This document shows, piece after piece, positions 1 to 7,445 of a DNA stretch of 46,622 nt (within the stretch, counting starts at the first letter, position 1; the number at the start of each line of letters is the position of its first letter). Under the pieces are notes generated by a model. It made no database searches and had not been told where the DNA came from. It was given only the letters and a program-made list of their open reading frames with translations. A program made the translations under genes and the position numbers. This DNA is from Streptomyces anandii JCM 4720 (GTDB lineage Bacteria; Actinomycetota; Actinomycetes; Streptomycetales; Streptomycetaceae), in assembly GCF_014650655.1 (NCBI RefSeq), contig NZ_BMVJ01000001.1, forward strand, positions 180,994 to 227,615, read 5' to 3'.

Positions 1-639
1 CTGCGTGGGCGTCGGCACCATCGGCTGCACGGTCCGGAACCGGGGCTCCTGGGCGGCGGGCAGCCCCAGGAAGAAGTCCAGGCCGTAGGGGGCGCGGACG
101 CGCTCCTCGTGCAGCTCCTGAATCGTCCGGCCGGTCGCCCGCCGCACGATCTCGCCGGTGAGCGCGCCGATGACCAGGGCGTGGTAACCGAAGGCCGTCC
201 CAGGGCGCCAGAACGGCCGCTGGTCGGCCAGGCGCTCCGCGACCACCCGGTCGTCGGCCAGCTCCGCCGCCGTGAACCCGGTGTCGGTGCCCACCACCCC
301 CGCCCGGTGCGCCAGCAGCTCGCGCAGCGTCAGCGAGCCCTTGCCCTCGGCGGCGAACTCCGGCCAGTAGTACGTCACCTTGCGGTCCAGCTCCAGCGTG
401 CCGTCCTGCACGAGCAGCGCGACCACCAGGTACGCGGCCCCCTTGGTGGAGGAGTACGCCGCGTACAGCGCGCCCCGGTCGGCCCCCGCCCACAGGTCGA
501 CCACCGGCCGCCCGTGCACATACGCGCACAACTGGCCCTCGTAGTCGGGCCGCTGAGCCGCCACGAACGCGGCGAACTCCTCCCGCACCGGCTCGTAACC
601 GTCGGCGACGGTGCCGTGGATCTCCTGGGTCTGGCTCAT
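1..639 (-). CDS. Serine hydrolase, beta-lactamase/EstB family (C-terminus cut off by window)
   Basis: The first 213 residues of a beta-lactamase-fold serine hydrolase (penicillin-binding protein class C or EstB-like esterase type) are visible; the rest lies left of the window. The nucleophile motif is S63-S-T-K66 (SxxK), and a YHA triplet within GTAFGYHALV sits where these enzymes carry the catalytic Tyr. There is no signal peptide, so it is probably cytoplasmic. The ATG at 639 is preceded by GAGGAG at good spacing. The substrate cannot be read from sequence; esterase, amidase or peptidase activity are all possible. It is divergent from the EI24 gene and shows no operon partner in the window. 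Confidence 0.85.
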   Translation of the reverse strand, partial: MSQTQEIHGTVADGYEPVREEFAAFVAAQRPDYEGQLCAYVHGRPVVDLWAGADRGALYAAYSSTKGAAYLVVALLVQDGTLELDRKVTYYWPEFAAEGKGSLTLRELLAHRAGVVGTDTGFTAAELADDRVVAERLADQRPFWRPGTAFGYHALVIGALTGEIVRRATGRTIQELHEERVRAPYGLDFFLGLPAAQEPRFRTVQPMVPTPTQ

Positions 640-763
640 GCGCTCTCCTCGACCTGACCGCTGACCACTGGTGGGACTCCCGGGGATCGGTACGGCGGCC
701 CGGGCACGTTCGACTCAACGCCCGCCGCGAACCGTGGCGCGAAACCCTCGGTAAAGTGTGACC

Positions 764-1597
764 ATGCGTGATCTTGGGGTGGGTTTCGGTCATCTGCTGA
801 AGGGCCAGCGCTGGATGGCCCGGCACGGCAGGTCGTACGGCTTCGGCCTGCTCCCCGGCCTGATCGCACTCGCCCTGTACGCGGCGGCCCTCACCTCGCT
901 CGCCCTGTGGGGCGAGGACGCCGTCACCTGGGCCACGCCCTTCGCGGACGGCTGGGGCAGCCCCTGGGCCGGCCTCTTCCGCGGGTTCCTCACCGCCGTG
1001 CTGTTCGCCCTCGGCCTGCTGCTCGCCGTGATCACCTTCACCGCGGTCACCCTGTTGATCGGCCAGCCCTTCTACGAGAGCCTCTCCGAGCGGGTCGACC
1101 GGGACGTCTCCCCGGACGGCAGCGCGCCCGAGTCGGGGCTGCCGCTCTGGCGCGAACTGTGGATCTCCGCCCGCGACAGCCTCCGCGTCCTCGTGCGGGC
1201 CGCGGTGTGGGGCGTGCTGCTGTTCGCCCTCGGCTTCCTGCCGTTCATCGGGCAGACCGCCGTACCGGTGATCGGCTTCTTCGTGACCGGGTTCTTCCTC
1301 ACCGAGGAGCTGACCGCGGTGGCCCTCCAGCGCCGGGGCGTGGAACTGCGCGAGCGGCTGGCCCTGCTGCGCTCGCGCAGGATGCTGGTCTGGGGCTTCG
1401 GCACCCCGCTCGCCGTGGCCTTCCTGGTGCCCTTCGTCGCCGTGTTCCTCATGCCGGGCGCGGTCGCGGGCGCCACCCTGCTCGCCCGCGACCTGCTGGG
1501 GGAGGAGAGCGGCGGCGAAGGGAGCTCCCAGGCGTCCGGCGGCGGGGCGGGCACCGCGGATCCCGACGCTCCGGAGGCCCGGGAACTCAACCCGTGA
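764..1597 (+). CDS. EI24 domain-containing membrane protein (CysZ-like)
   Basis: A 277-residue integral membrane protein of the EI24/CysZ family. Several hydrophobic segments are visible: one near residues 25-50, one near 65-95 containing LLIGQPFYESLSERV, a pair near 145-180, and one near 210-240. The GQPFYE segment is characteristic of the family. The C-terminus is a hydrophilic Gly/Ser/Glu tail. CysZ relatives transport sulfate, but the role of the actinobacterial members is not established and no sulfur genes are nearby. A TAAAGT box ends 6 nt before the ATG at 764 and no Shine-Dalgarno is seen, so the mRNA may be leaderless; a GTG at 758 is an alternative start. It converges on the repeat-protein gene with a 6-bp gap. 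Confidence 0.8.
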   Translation: MRDLGVGFGHLLKGQRWMARHGRSYGFGLLPGLIALALYAAALTSLALWGEDAVTWATPFADGWGSPWAGLFRGFLTAVLFALGLLLAVITFTAVTLLIGQPFYESLSERVDRDVSPDGSAPESGLPLWRELWISARDSLRVLVRAAVWGVLLFALGFLPFIGQTAVPVIGFFVTGFFLTEELTAVALQRRGVELRERLALLRSRRMLVWGFGTPLAVAFLVPFVAVFLMPGAVAGATLLARDLLGEESGGEGSSQASGGGAGTADPDAPEARELNP

Positions 1598-1603
1598 ATC
1601 GGC

Positions 1604-2449
1604 TCAGGCGCCGGTGTGGACGGTGCAGTTCGCCTGGCGGGTGATCTGTCCGAGGGGGACGTCCAGCCCGGTGCCGGGATTGCCGCACGTCTGGTTCTGC
1701 CGGCCGTTCTGGGCGGCGTTGGTCTCCGGGCCCACCGCGTCGCCCGGACGGACCGAGGCCCGGCCGAAGTGCGTGTCGCCGGGACCGTGGGAGGAGTGCT
1801 GGGCGGCGGTGCAGGTGGTGCGCTTGCTGACGGTGCCCGCCACGCTGAGGGTCAGGGTGTCGGCGGAGTTGCCGCAGTAGAGGTTCTGCCGGCCGGACTG
1901 GGCGGTGTTGACCTGAGGGCCGACGTTGGTGCCCCCGACGGCCCGGGCGCCCTCGGGGTGGGCGCCATGGCGCCGGCCGCCGCCGGGGTGGCGCGGGTCG
2001 GTGACCACACAAGTGGTGTTCCAGTACACGTCCCCCGTCACGTTGACCGTGACGAGGTCGGCGGAGTTGCCGCAGTACAGGTTCTGTTCACCGGCCTGGG
2101 CGGCGTTGACCTGCGGGCCCACGCCGGAGCCCCCCTCGGCCCGGGCGCCGCCGTGACGGCCGCTCAGGTGGCGGGTGCGGCCGTCACGCTCGACACAGAA
2201 GCGGTCGTGGTGCACCGTTTCCCCGACATTGAGCCTGATGATCCGGGCGGAGTTGCCGCAGTCCAGGTTCTGCCGCCCCTCCTGGTCGATGTTCTGCTCG
2301 CCGTTCAACGGGAGGTCGTCGAGCACGTCGGCGAGCGCGGCACCGGCTCCGACCGAGGTCAGGGCCCCGGCGGCCAGCACCACGGCGACCGCCCTGCGGA
2401 CCTTCTGCGCGCCTGCTCCAGGCGCCGCGTGGCGTCCTCGCTGTCCCAT
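1604..2449 (-). CDS. Secreted tandem-repeat protein with four QxGxQN/Cys units
   Basis: I do not recognise a named family. The 281-residue product starts with a basic stretch and a hydrophobic segment ending in GAALA before DVLDD, a likely Sec signal peptide cleaved near residue 40. The mature part is four imperfect units of 62-66 residues. Each opens with a motif such as NTAQSGRQNLYCGNS, runs through about 20 residues of alternating polar and hydrophobic character to a second Cys, then a Gly/His/Arg-rich linker. There are eight cysteines, two per unit, which suggests one disulfide per unit. No LPXTG motif or C-terminal membrane segment is present, so it is probably released or assembled outside the cell. 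The ATG at 2449 has AAGGAGAGG upstream; an in-frame upstream extension has no comparable site. It is a paralogue of the next gene, which is upstream on the same strand. Confidence 0.85.
   Translation of the reverse strand: MGQRGRHAAPGAGAQKVRRAVAVVLAAGALTSVGAGAALADVLDDLPLNGEQNIDQEGRQNLDCGNSARIIRLNVGETVHHDRFCVERDGRTRHLSGRHGGARAEGGSGVGPQVNAAQAGEQNLYCGNSADLVTVNVTGDVYWNTTCVVTDPRHPGGGRRHGAHPEGARAVGGTNVGPQVNTAQSGRQNLYCGNSADTLTLSVAGTVSKRTTCTAAQHSSHGPGDTHFGRASVRPGDAVGPETNAAQNGRQNQTCGNPGTGLDVPLGQITRQANCTVHTGA
1685..2299 (-). repeat. Four coding repeats (QxGxQNxxC cores) in the smaller repeat protein
   Basis: The 14-codon cores lie at 2258-2299, 2072-2113, 1874-1915 and 1685-1726, a spacing of 62, 66 and 63 codons. 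All four keep Q-x-G-x-Q-N-x-x-C followed by G-N, while the position equivalent to Ala in the larger paralogue is Asp, Tyr, Tyr and Thr. These units have diverged more at DNA level than those of the larger gene. Confidence 0.9.
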
Positions 2450-2580
2450 TGCCACCTCTCCTTGTCGAGTTGTCGGGCCGCTCCGTCCGGCCGCGGTACC
2501 AGCCCGCGCGCGTTCGGCGCCCTCAGTCATGGGGTAAACGCCCGGGTGGGCGAAAAGTGTTGGTCTGCGCATATGTGAGC

Positions 2581-2610
2581 GGCCCGCCCGAGGGAGGTTT
2601 CGGGCGGGCC
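2581..2610 (-). terminator. Strong hairpin terminator after the larger repeat-protein gene
   Basis: GGCCCGCCCGA (2581-2591) pairs perfectly with TCGGGCGGGCC (2600-2610) around an 8-nt loop. It lies 62 nt downstream of the stop of the 2673-4280 gene, and before the smaller repeat gene. The two repeat genes are therefore probably transcribed mostly separately. There is no strong U-tract, as is usual in Streptomyces. Confidence 0.75.
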
Positions 2611-2672
2611 GGATCCGGGGTCGCCGATCGGGGGCGCCATGGTGACGCCCCGGCCGAGGCGATTGCCGGAGG

Positions 2673-4280
2673 TCAGGACTCCTGGGAGCCGATGTTGACC
2701 GAACGGTCGACCGCCAGGCACTGGCTGTCGATGCGGGCGTCCGTGGCGGTGAGGCTCAGGTCGTTGCTGTTGCCGCAGGCGTTGTTCTGCCGGCCCTCCT
2801 GGGCGATGTTCTGCTGGAACAGTCCCGCCAGGCTGGAGCCGCCCTCCACCCTGGCGCCGCCGCCGACCCGCGTCGTTCCCTTGTTCACCGAATCGTCCAC
2901 GGTCGCGCACGACGACCTGACGTGCGTGTCGGTGAGGGACACCCCGTCCAGGGCGTTGTGGTTGCCGCAGGCGTTGTTCTGCCGGCCCTCCTGCGCGATG
3001 TTCTGCTGGTTGGCGTCGGCCACGGCGGAACCGCCGTGGATACCGGCGCCGCCCCCGATCTCCTTGGTGCCCTCGTTCTCCGAGCGGTCCACGGTCGCGC
3101 AACGGAACTCCGCGCTGCCGCCGCTCAGCGTGAGATCGGTGATGTCGACCATGTTCGCGTTGTTGCACGCGTTGTTCTGGCGGCCTTCCTGCCCGATGTT
3201 CTGCTGGATCAGGGAAGCCGCGGAAGAACCGCCGTCGACGCGGGTTCCGCGTCCCTTGATCACGGCGTCCTTGGTCCGGGAGCCGTCCACGTTGACACAC
3301 CTGCTGTCGACCCGGGCATCGCCGGCGTCGGGGGGCTCGGGGAAGAGGGAGTTGTCGCAGGCGTTGTTCTGCCGGCCCTCCTGCGCGATGTTCTGCTGGA
3401 ACTCGGCGCCGTCGCCGCCCCGGACACGGGAGCCGCCGCCCCGCACCAGGACGTCCTTGCTGCTGGAGTGGTCCCTGTTGACGCACTCGCTGGTCAAGCG
3501 GCCACCCTCCACGTCGGGAAGGAAGAACACGCCGCTGTCGCAGGCGTTGTTCTGCCGGCCCTCCTGGGCGATGTTCTCCTCCTCGAAGCCGGTGCCGCTG
3601 CCGCTCTTGACGTGCGCCCCGCCTCCCTTGGTCAGAACACGCTCGTTGCCGGAGTCGTCCGCGTTGTCGCAGCGGCTGGTCGTGCGGCCACCGGTCAGGT
3701 CGAAGTCGGCGTCGTTGTTGGTGGCGCAGGCGTTGTTCTGCCGGCCCTCCTGCGCGATGTTGTTCTGGAACGGCCCGTCGAGACCGGAGGCGCCCACGGC
3801 GTCGGCGCCGCCGCTGCGGAACAGCGTGTACTTGTTCCGGGAGTGGTCCTTGTTGGAGCACTCGTCGCCCACCAGGCCGCCGGTCACCTCGAGGGTGAAG
3901 TCGATGGAGTCGGCGCAGGCGTTGTTCTGCCGGCCCTTCTGGGCGATGTTCTGCTGCTCGACACTCGTCACCCCGTCACCGCCAACGGCACGCGCGCCCT
4001 TGTACTTGACGCGCGTGAACTCGTTGTAGGAACCGTCCCCGTTCACACAGCGGCCCCGCAACTGCCCGGGGTCCAGCGAGATGTCGCCCGCGGTCGACAG
4101 ATCACACGCGCTGTTCTGCCGGCCCTCCTGGGCCACGTTCTGCTGCGACAGATCACCTCCGGCGGAACCGCCGGTGGCGGTCGCGCCGCCCGGGCCGACC
4201 GCGAAGGCGACTCCTCCGACGTAGGACGTGAAACTGCCCATCGTCATGGCCATCAACGTGGCCGCTGCCAGTTTGCGCAC
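2673..4280 (-). CDS. Secreted curlin-like tandem-repeat protein, eight units
   Basis: A 535-residue exported protein of no family I can name. GTG at 4280 is preceded by AAGGAG with 7-nt spacing and opens a signal peptide (RKLAAATLMAMTMG to GGVAFA), with likely cleavage near residue 28. Eight units of 61-66 residues follow. Each begins with a core close to QQNIAQEGRQNNAC, has a second Cys 18-24 residues later, then a charged Asp/Ser/Asn patch and a Gly-rich stretch (for example GGGARVEGGSS). All eight cores satisfy Q-x-G-x-x-N-x-A, the core of the curli (CsgA) repeat, though the period is about three times longer and two Cys per unit are added. There are 16 cysteines. No sorting signal, transmembrane tail or enzymatic motif is seen. 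A structural surface, matrix or spore-coat protein is an inference. It differs from chaplins and rodlins in period and motif. Confidence 0.88.
   Translation of the reverse strand: MRKLAAATLMAMTMGSFTSYVGGVAFAVGPGGATATGGSAGGDLSQQNVAQEGRQNSACDLSTAGDISLDPGQLRGRCVNGDGSYNEFTRVKYKGARAVGGDGVTSVEQQNIAQKGRQNNACADSIDFTLEVTGGLVGDECSNKDHSRNKYTLFRSGGADAVGASGLDGPFQNNIAQEGRQNNACATNNDADFDLTGGRTTSRCDNADDSGNERVLTKGGGAHVKSGSGTGFEEENIAQEGRQNNACDSGVFFLPDVEGGRLTSECVNRDHSSSKDVLVRGGGSRVRGGDGAEFQQNIAQEGRQNNACDNSLFPEPPDAGDARVDSRCVNVDGSRTKDAVIKGRGTRVDGGSSAASLIQQNIGQEGRQNNACNNANMVDITDLTLSGGSAEFRCATVDRSENEGTKEIGGGAGIHGGSAVADANQQNIAQEGRQNNACGNHNALDGVSLTDTHVRSSCATVDDSVNKGTTRVGGGARVEGGSSLAGLFQQNIAQEGRQNNACGNSNDLSLTATDARIDSQCLAVDRSVNIGSQES
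2775..4145 (-). repeat. Eight near-identical 42-bp coding repeats
   Basis: Cores encoding QQNIAQEGRQNNAC or close variants lie at 4104-4145, 3915-3956, 3726-3767, 3540-3581, 3357-3398, 3165-3206, 2967-3008 and 2775-2816. Period is 183-198 bp, always a multiple of three. The cores are almost identical in DNA, while the intervening stretches differ strongly, so the core is either under tight constraint or homogenised by recombination. Confidence 0.92.
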
Positions 4281-4673
4281 TCCACCACTCCTTGTTCTGC
4301 GGGGGTTTGGGACAAGCACTCAACGAAGCCCCCGAATCGCGCGTCACGGACAGCGCCACCGTGGCCCCCGCATGGCCTAATGGCGGCAGAATGGGTTCTT
4401 ATGGTCGTATTTTGCAGGGGGGTCTGAGTGCCGCCCTTGTCGGAGCGTGCTCCCGGGGAAGAGGGCATGTGCGCCGGTAGCGCTCAGGCGGGTGTGAAGG
4501 GTTCGTACGGGATCGTGGCGCGAGGCCCGATCGCCGACCGCGGCCCCATCACGGCGACTAACGTCTGGCTCGGGGCGAGCCCTCCCCGAGAGCAGCCCCG
4601 GCCCGGGACCTGACCCCGGGCCGGGGCTTGTCGCGTCGCGGGCGCGGGTGCCCGCGCCGGTGCGGGCGCGTCC
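4281..4673. other. 393-bp intergenic region with an AT-rich patch and hairpins
   Basis: No convincing gene is present. Near 4396-4420 is an AT-rich patch, containing CTTATGG and GTATTTTGCAG, that stands out in this GC-rich DNA; it is the likeliest place for the promoter of the minus-strand repeat gene starting at 4280, leaving a leader of about 120 nt. At 4569-4590 a CTCGGGG/CCCCGAG hairpin precedes the stronger hairpin at 4594-4628. I could not assign -35 and -10 boxes with confidence. Confidence 0.4.
4594..4628 (-). terminator. 14-bp perfect hairpin terminator after the mutarotase gene
   Basis: AGCCCCGGCCCGGG (4594-4607) pairs with CCCGGGCCGGGGCT (4615-4628) around a 7-nt loop. It lies 45 nt past the stop of the mutarotase gene on the minus strand. 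The symmetry would let it act in both directions. Confidence 0.8.
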
Positions 4674-5648
4674 TCAGCCCCGTACCGAGAAGCCGTACAC
4701 CGTCTCCGAGCGGAACACCTCGCCCGGCCGCAGCTCGGTGGTCGGGAAGGCGGGCCGGTTGGGGGAGTCCGGGAAGTGCTGGGTCTCCAGGGCGACCGCG
4801 TCGCCGGGCGAGAAGGGCTCGCCGAGGTGATCGGCGGTGTAGAGCTGGAGGCCGGGCTCGGTCGTGGCCACCGTCAGGACCCGGCCCGACACCGGGTCGT
4901 GCAACTCGGCGACCTCCTCGGCCGCCCCGGTCACGCCCTTGTCGAGCACGAAGTTGTGGTCGTAGCCCGAGCCGGTCCCGCGGCCCTGCCGGAAGTCGAA
5001 GCGCGTGCCGGACACGTCCTCGAGGACCCCGGTCGGGATGAGGTCCGCGTCCACCGGGGTGTAGTGCGAGGCGGCCAGCCGCAGCTCGTGCCCGCCCGCG
5101 CTCCCCGACCCGCTCAGGTTCCAGTACGAGTGGTTGGTCAGGTTGATCACGGTCGGCGCGTCGGTGGTCGCCTCGTAGGCGATGCGCAGGGCGCCCGACT
5201 CCTCGAGACGGTAGGTCGCCGAGACCTCCAGCCGGCCCGGGAAGCCCTCCTCGCCGTGCGGGCTGACCCGTGTCAGCCGCACCCCGTGCTCGACGGGCGC
5301 GGCGTCCCACACCCGCTTGTCGAAGCCGCGGTCCCCGCCGTGCAGCGAGTTGCGCCCCTCGTTGCGCTCCAGGGCGTACGTCCGCCCGTCAAGCGGGAAG
5401 CGGCCCCCCGCGATCCGGTTGGCGTAACGCCCGATCAGCGCGCCGAGGAACGGCTCGGGGTGGGCGAGATAGCCGTCCAGGTCCGCGAAGCCCAGCACCA
5501 CGTCCGCCGTGCGCCCCTCCCGGTCCGGCACCTCGGCCGACTGCACGATCCCGCCGTACGACAGCACACGCACCCGGACCCCACCGCGCTCCAGCGTCCA
5601 GCGGTGGACCGGCGTGCCGTCGGAAAGTGTGCCGAAAAGTTCGCTCAT
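4674..5648 (-). CDS. galM: Aldose 1-epimerase (galactose mutarotase)
   Basis: A 324-residue member of the aldose 1-epimerase family, which interconverts the alpha and beta anomers of galactose and related sugars in the cytoplasm. Family landmarks are ANRIAGGRFPLDG, the NEGRNSLHGG substrate loop, NLTNHSYWNLSG with the catalytic-acid His, and ALETQHFPDSPN with the catalytic-base Glu near the C-terminus. Length is normal for a single-domain enzyme. The ATG at 5648 has only a weak AGGG upstream; an in-frame extension upstream runs into the neighbouring gene and is unlikely. The SGNH lipoprotein gene lies 29 nt upstream on the same strand, so the two could be co-transcribed. No other galactose genes are in the window. 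Confidence 0.92.
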   Translation of the reverse strand: MSELFGTLSDGTPVHRWTLERGGVRVRVLSYGGIVQSAEVPDREGRTADVVLGFADLDGYLAHPEPFLGALIGRYANRIAGGRFPLDGRTYALERNEGRNSLHGGDRGFDKRVWDAAPVEHGVRLTRVSPHGEEGFPGRLEVSATYRLEESGALRIAYEATTDAPTVINLTNHSYWNLSGSGSAGGHELRLAASHYTPVDADLIPTGVLEDVSGTRFDFRQGRGTGSGYDHNFVLDKGVTGAAEEVAELHDPVSGRVLTVATTEPGLQLYTADHLGEPFSPGDAVALETQHFPDSPNRPAFPTTELRPGEVFRSETVYGFSVRG

Positions 5649-5677
5649 GTGGGAAACCCTAGGGGACACCCCCAGGC

Positions 5678-6577
5678 TCACGGGCTCTTCGCGGTCACCG
5701 TGCGGTAGGCGATCTCGGCGAGGCGGGCCTGGCCGTTGCGGCTCGGGTGGAACCAGTCCCAGTGGCTGAGCTGCTCGGTGCCGAACCGGTAGTCGAAGAC
5801 CGCGTTGTGGTCGAAGCGGCAGCGGCGGTCCTTGGCGCACACCTGAGCCAGCACCTCGTTGTACGCCTCCACCCGCTTCTCCACCGTGTCGCGCCGCTCG
5901 ACCGCCGACGGGTCCAGCGCGTCCGCGTCGCCCAGCATCGAGGGGCAGATGCCCAGCTTCCAGATCTGCTTGCCCAGCGGATTGCCCCGCCCCTGCGACC
6001 ACAGCCGCTTCAGGTTCGGCACACTAGCGACGTACACCTGGGTCTTGGGCAGCGCCTGACGCAGCGTGTCCATCGCCTCCTGGAACTGCGCGCGGAAGTC
6101 CGCCACCGACGTCATCGCGCCCGTCGTCGCCCGGCAGGCGTCGTTGGCGCCCGCCATCACCGTCACCAACTGCGGCTTGCGCAGCACCGCCTGCGTGATC
6201 TGCCCGGTCAGATCGGCCATCCGGGCGCCCGTCACCGCGTAGTTCCAGCTGCGCTGCGCCGCTCCGGTCACCCCGAGCAGCCGTACCGCCAGGGAGTCCA
6301 CGGCGGCGTCGCTGCCGGTCGCCCACGACACCTCCGGGCAGTCCGACAGCACCGCGCACGCGTCGAAGCCGCGGGTGATGGAGTCCCCGACCGCGGCGAT
6401 CGAGTCCGGGCCGCGGTCCCACACCGGCGCCGCCGACGCGGACGGGCGCGCCGCTCTCGCGCCCGGGTCCCGCGCGCCCGACGCGCCGTCACCGGCGGCG
6501 TCGCAGCCCGCGACGGCCAGAACGGCCGCCGCCGCCACGGCACCGGCGGCCCGGTTGCGGTGACTTCGCTTCCGCAT
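5678..6577 (-). CDS. SGNH/GDSL-family hydrolase lipoprotein
   Basis: A 299-residue exported hydrolase. The N-terminus has a basic stretch, a hydrophobic core and a lipobox (AVAGC), so it is probably lipid-anchored on the outer face of the membrane. Block I is AVGDSITRG with nucleophile Ser66, block III is MAGANDAC, and block V is DWFHPSRNG with the Asp-x-x-His pair. Several Cys in the mature part suggest disulfides, as in Streptomyces secreted lipases and esterases. The substrate is unknown: lipid, acetylated polysaccharide or ester. The ATG at 6577 is chosen because it directly precedes the signal peptide and has GAGGGG upstream. It probably heads a two-gene unit with the mutarotase. Confidence 0.9.
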   Translation of the reverse strand: MRKRSHRNRAAGAVAAAAVLAVAGCDAAGDGASGARDPGARAARPSASAAPVWDRGPDSIAAVGDSITRGFDACAVLSDCPEVSWATGSDAAVDSLAVRLLGVTGAAQRSWNYAVTGARMADLTGQITQAVLRKPQLVTVMAGANDACRATTGAMTSVADFRAQFQEAMDTLRQALPKTQVYVASVPNLKRLWSQGRGNPLGKQIWKLGICPSMLGDADALDPSAVERRDTVEKRVEAYNEVLAQVCAKDRRCRFDHNAVFDYRFGTEQLSHWDWFHPSRNGQARLAEIAYRTVTAKSP

Positions 6578-6845
6578 CCCCTGGTGATCCCCTCGGTCGT
6601 AGTGCGCGGTCGTGGTGCGGTACCCCCCTCCATGAGAACGCGCGGGAGTTCCCGCCCCCACTCGATGGCGCTCGTGGAACCCGTACAAGCGTCCTGCCGG
6701 GTGAACGGGAGGCGTTTCCTTACCCCGGGACGGACGGTACGTCACACTCCTTGCGCCGTCGCACGGTAGCCTCGCCATCAACGTGGCGGTCGCGCCACTT
6801 CCGTCCGCCCGCCCGCACCATGTACCGCTCTGCCCGGAGGTCCCG

Positions 6846-7340
6846 GTGACGACACGTGGAGTTCTGTACGTGCACTCCGCGCCGCGCGCGCTGTGCCCGC
6901 ACGTCGAGTGGGCCGTCGCCGGGGTGCTCGGCACGCGCGTCGGCCTGGACTGGATCCGCCAGCCCGCCGCGCCCGGCACCTGGCGCTCGGAGTTCTCCTG
7001 GCAGGGCGAGGCCGGCACCGCCTCGAAGCTCGCCTCCGCGCTGCGCGGCTGGCACCTGCTGCGCTTCGAGGTCACCGCCGAGCCCAGCGCCGCCGCCGAG
7101 GGCGAGCGCTACAGCTGCACCCCCGACCTCGGCATCTTCCACGCCGTCACCGGCATCCACGGCGACATCCTCATCCCGGAGGACCGCCTGCGCGCCGCCC
7201 TGACCCGCTCCCAGCGCGACGAGACCGACCTGGAGGCGGAGATCGCCCGGCTCCTCGGCAAGCCCTGGGACGACGAGCTGGAGCCCTTCCGGTACGCCGG
7301 CGAGGGCGCCCCCGTCCGCTGGCTGCACCAGGTGGTCTGA
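6846..7340 (+). CDS. DUF3145 family protein
   Basis: A 164-residue soluble protein of the DUF3145 family, found almost only in actinobacteria and usually next to the fab operon, as here. The opening TTRGVLYVHSAPRALCPHVEW and the pair WRSEFSWQGEAG and LRFEVTAEPS are typical. There is no membrane segment or known catalytic motif. The GTG at 6846 has GGAGG at suitable spacing; the longer in-frame extension upstream has no ribosome-binding site. Its function is unknown to me. It converges with fabF across a strong shared hairpin, so it is not part of the fab transcript. Confidence 0.9.
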   Translation: MTTRGVLYVHSAPRALCPHVEWAVAGVLGTRVGLDWIRQPAAPGTWRSEFSWQGEAGTASKLASALRGWHLLRFEVTAEPSAAAEGERYSCTPDLGIFHAVTGIHGDILIPEDRLRAALTRSQRDETDLEAEIARLLGKPWDDELEPFRYAGEGAPVRWLHQVV

Positions 7341-7384
7341 GACCCGCCCGGAAACTCGTCCGGAAACTCATCCGGGAACACCGA

Positions 7385-7426
7385 CGGCGCCGGCCCGGGC
7401 CCCAGGTGGGGTCCGGGCCGGCGCCG
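7385..7426. terminator. Bidirectional terminator between DUF3145 gene and fabF
   Basis: CGGCGCCGGCCCGG (7385-7398) pairs perfectly with CCGGGCCGGCGCCG (7413-7426), and the stem continues inward through GCCCC/GGGGT around an AGGT loop, giving about 19 pairs with one G-T. It sits in the 105-bp gap between two convergent genes, and is symmetrical enough to serve both. Confidence 0.85.
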
Positions 7427-7445
7427 TGTGCGGAACTCGCGGAAC

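Noticed and set aside
1604..4280. Repeat proteins as chaplins or rodlins
   Set aside because: Chaplins have ~40-residue domains with a different GN/Cys pattern, and rodlins lack these Cys pairs and 62-66 residue repeats. The Q-x-G-x-x-N-x-A core is closer to curlin.
2449..4427. Long plus-strand open frames opposite the larger repeat gene (2449-4029 and 2922-4427)
   Set aside because: They are shadows of the repetitive GC-rich minus-strand gene; they have no signal peptide, ribosome-binding site or family features, and repeats keep every frame open.
4467..4613. Possible 48-residue plus-strand ORF in the 4281-4673 gap
   Set aside because: GAAGAGGG lies upstream, but the ORF runs through a terminator hairpin and its composition gives no sign of a real protein.
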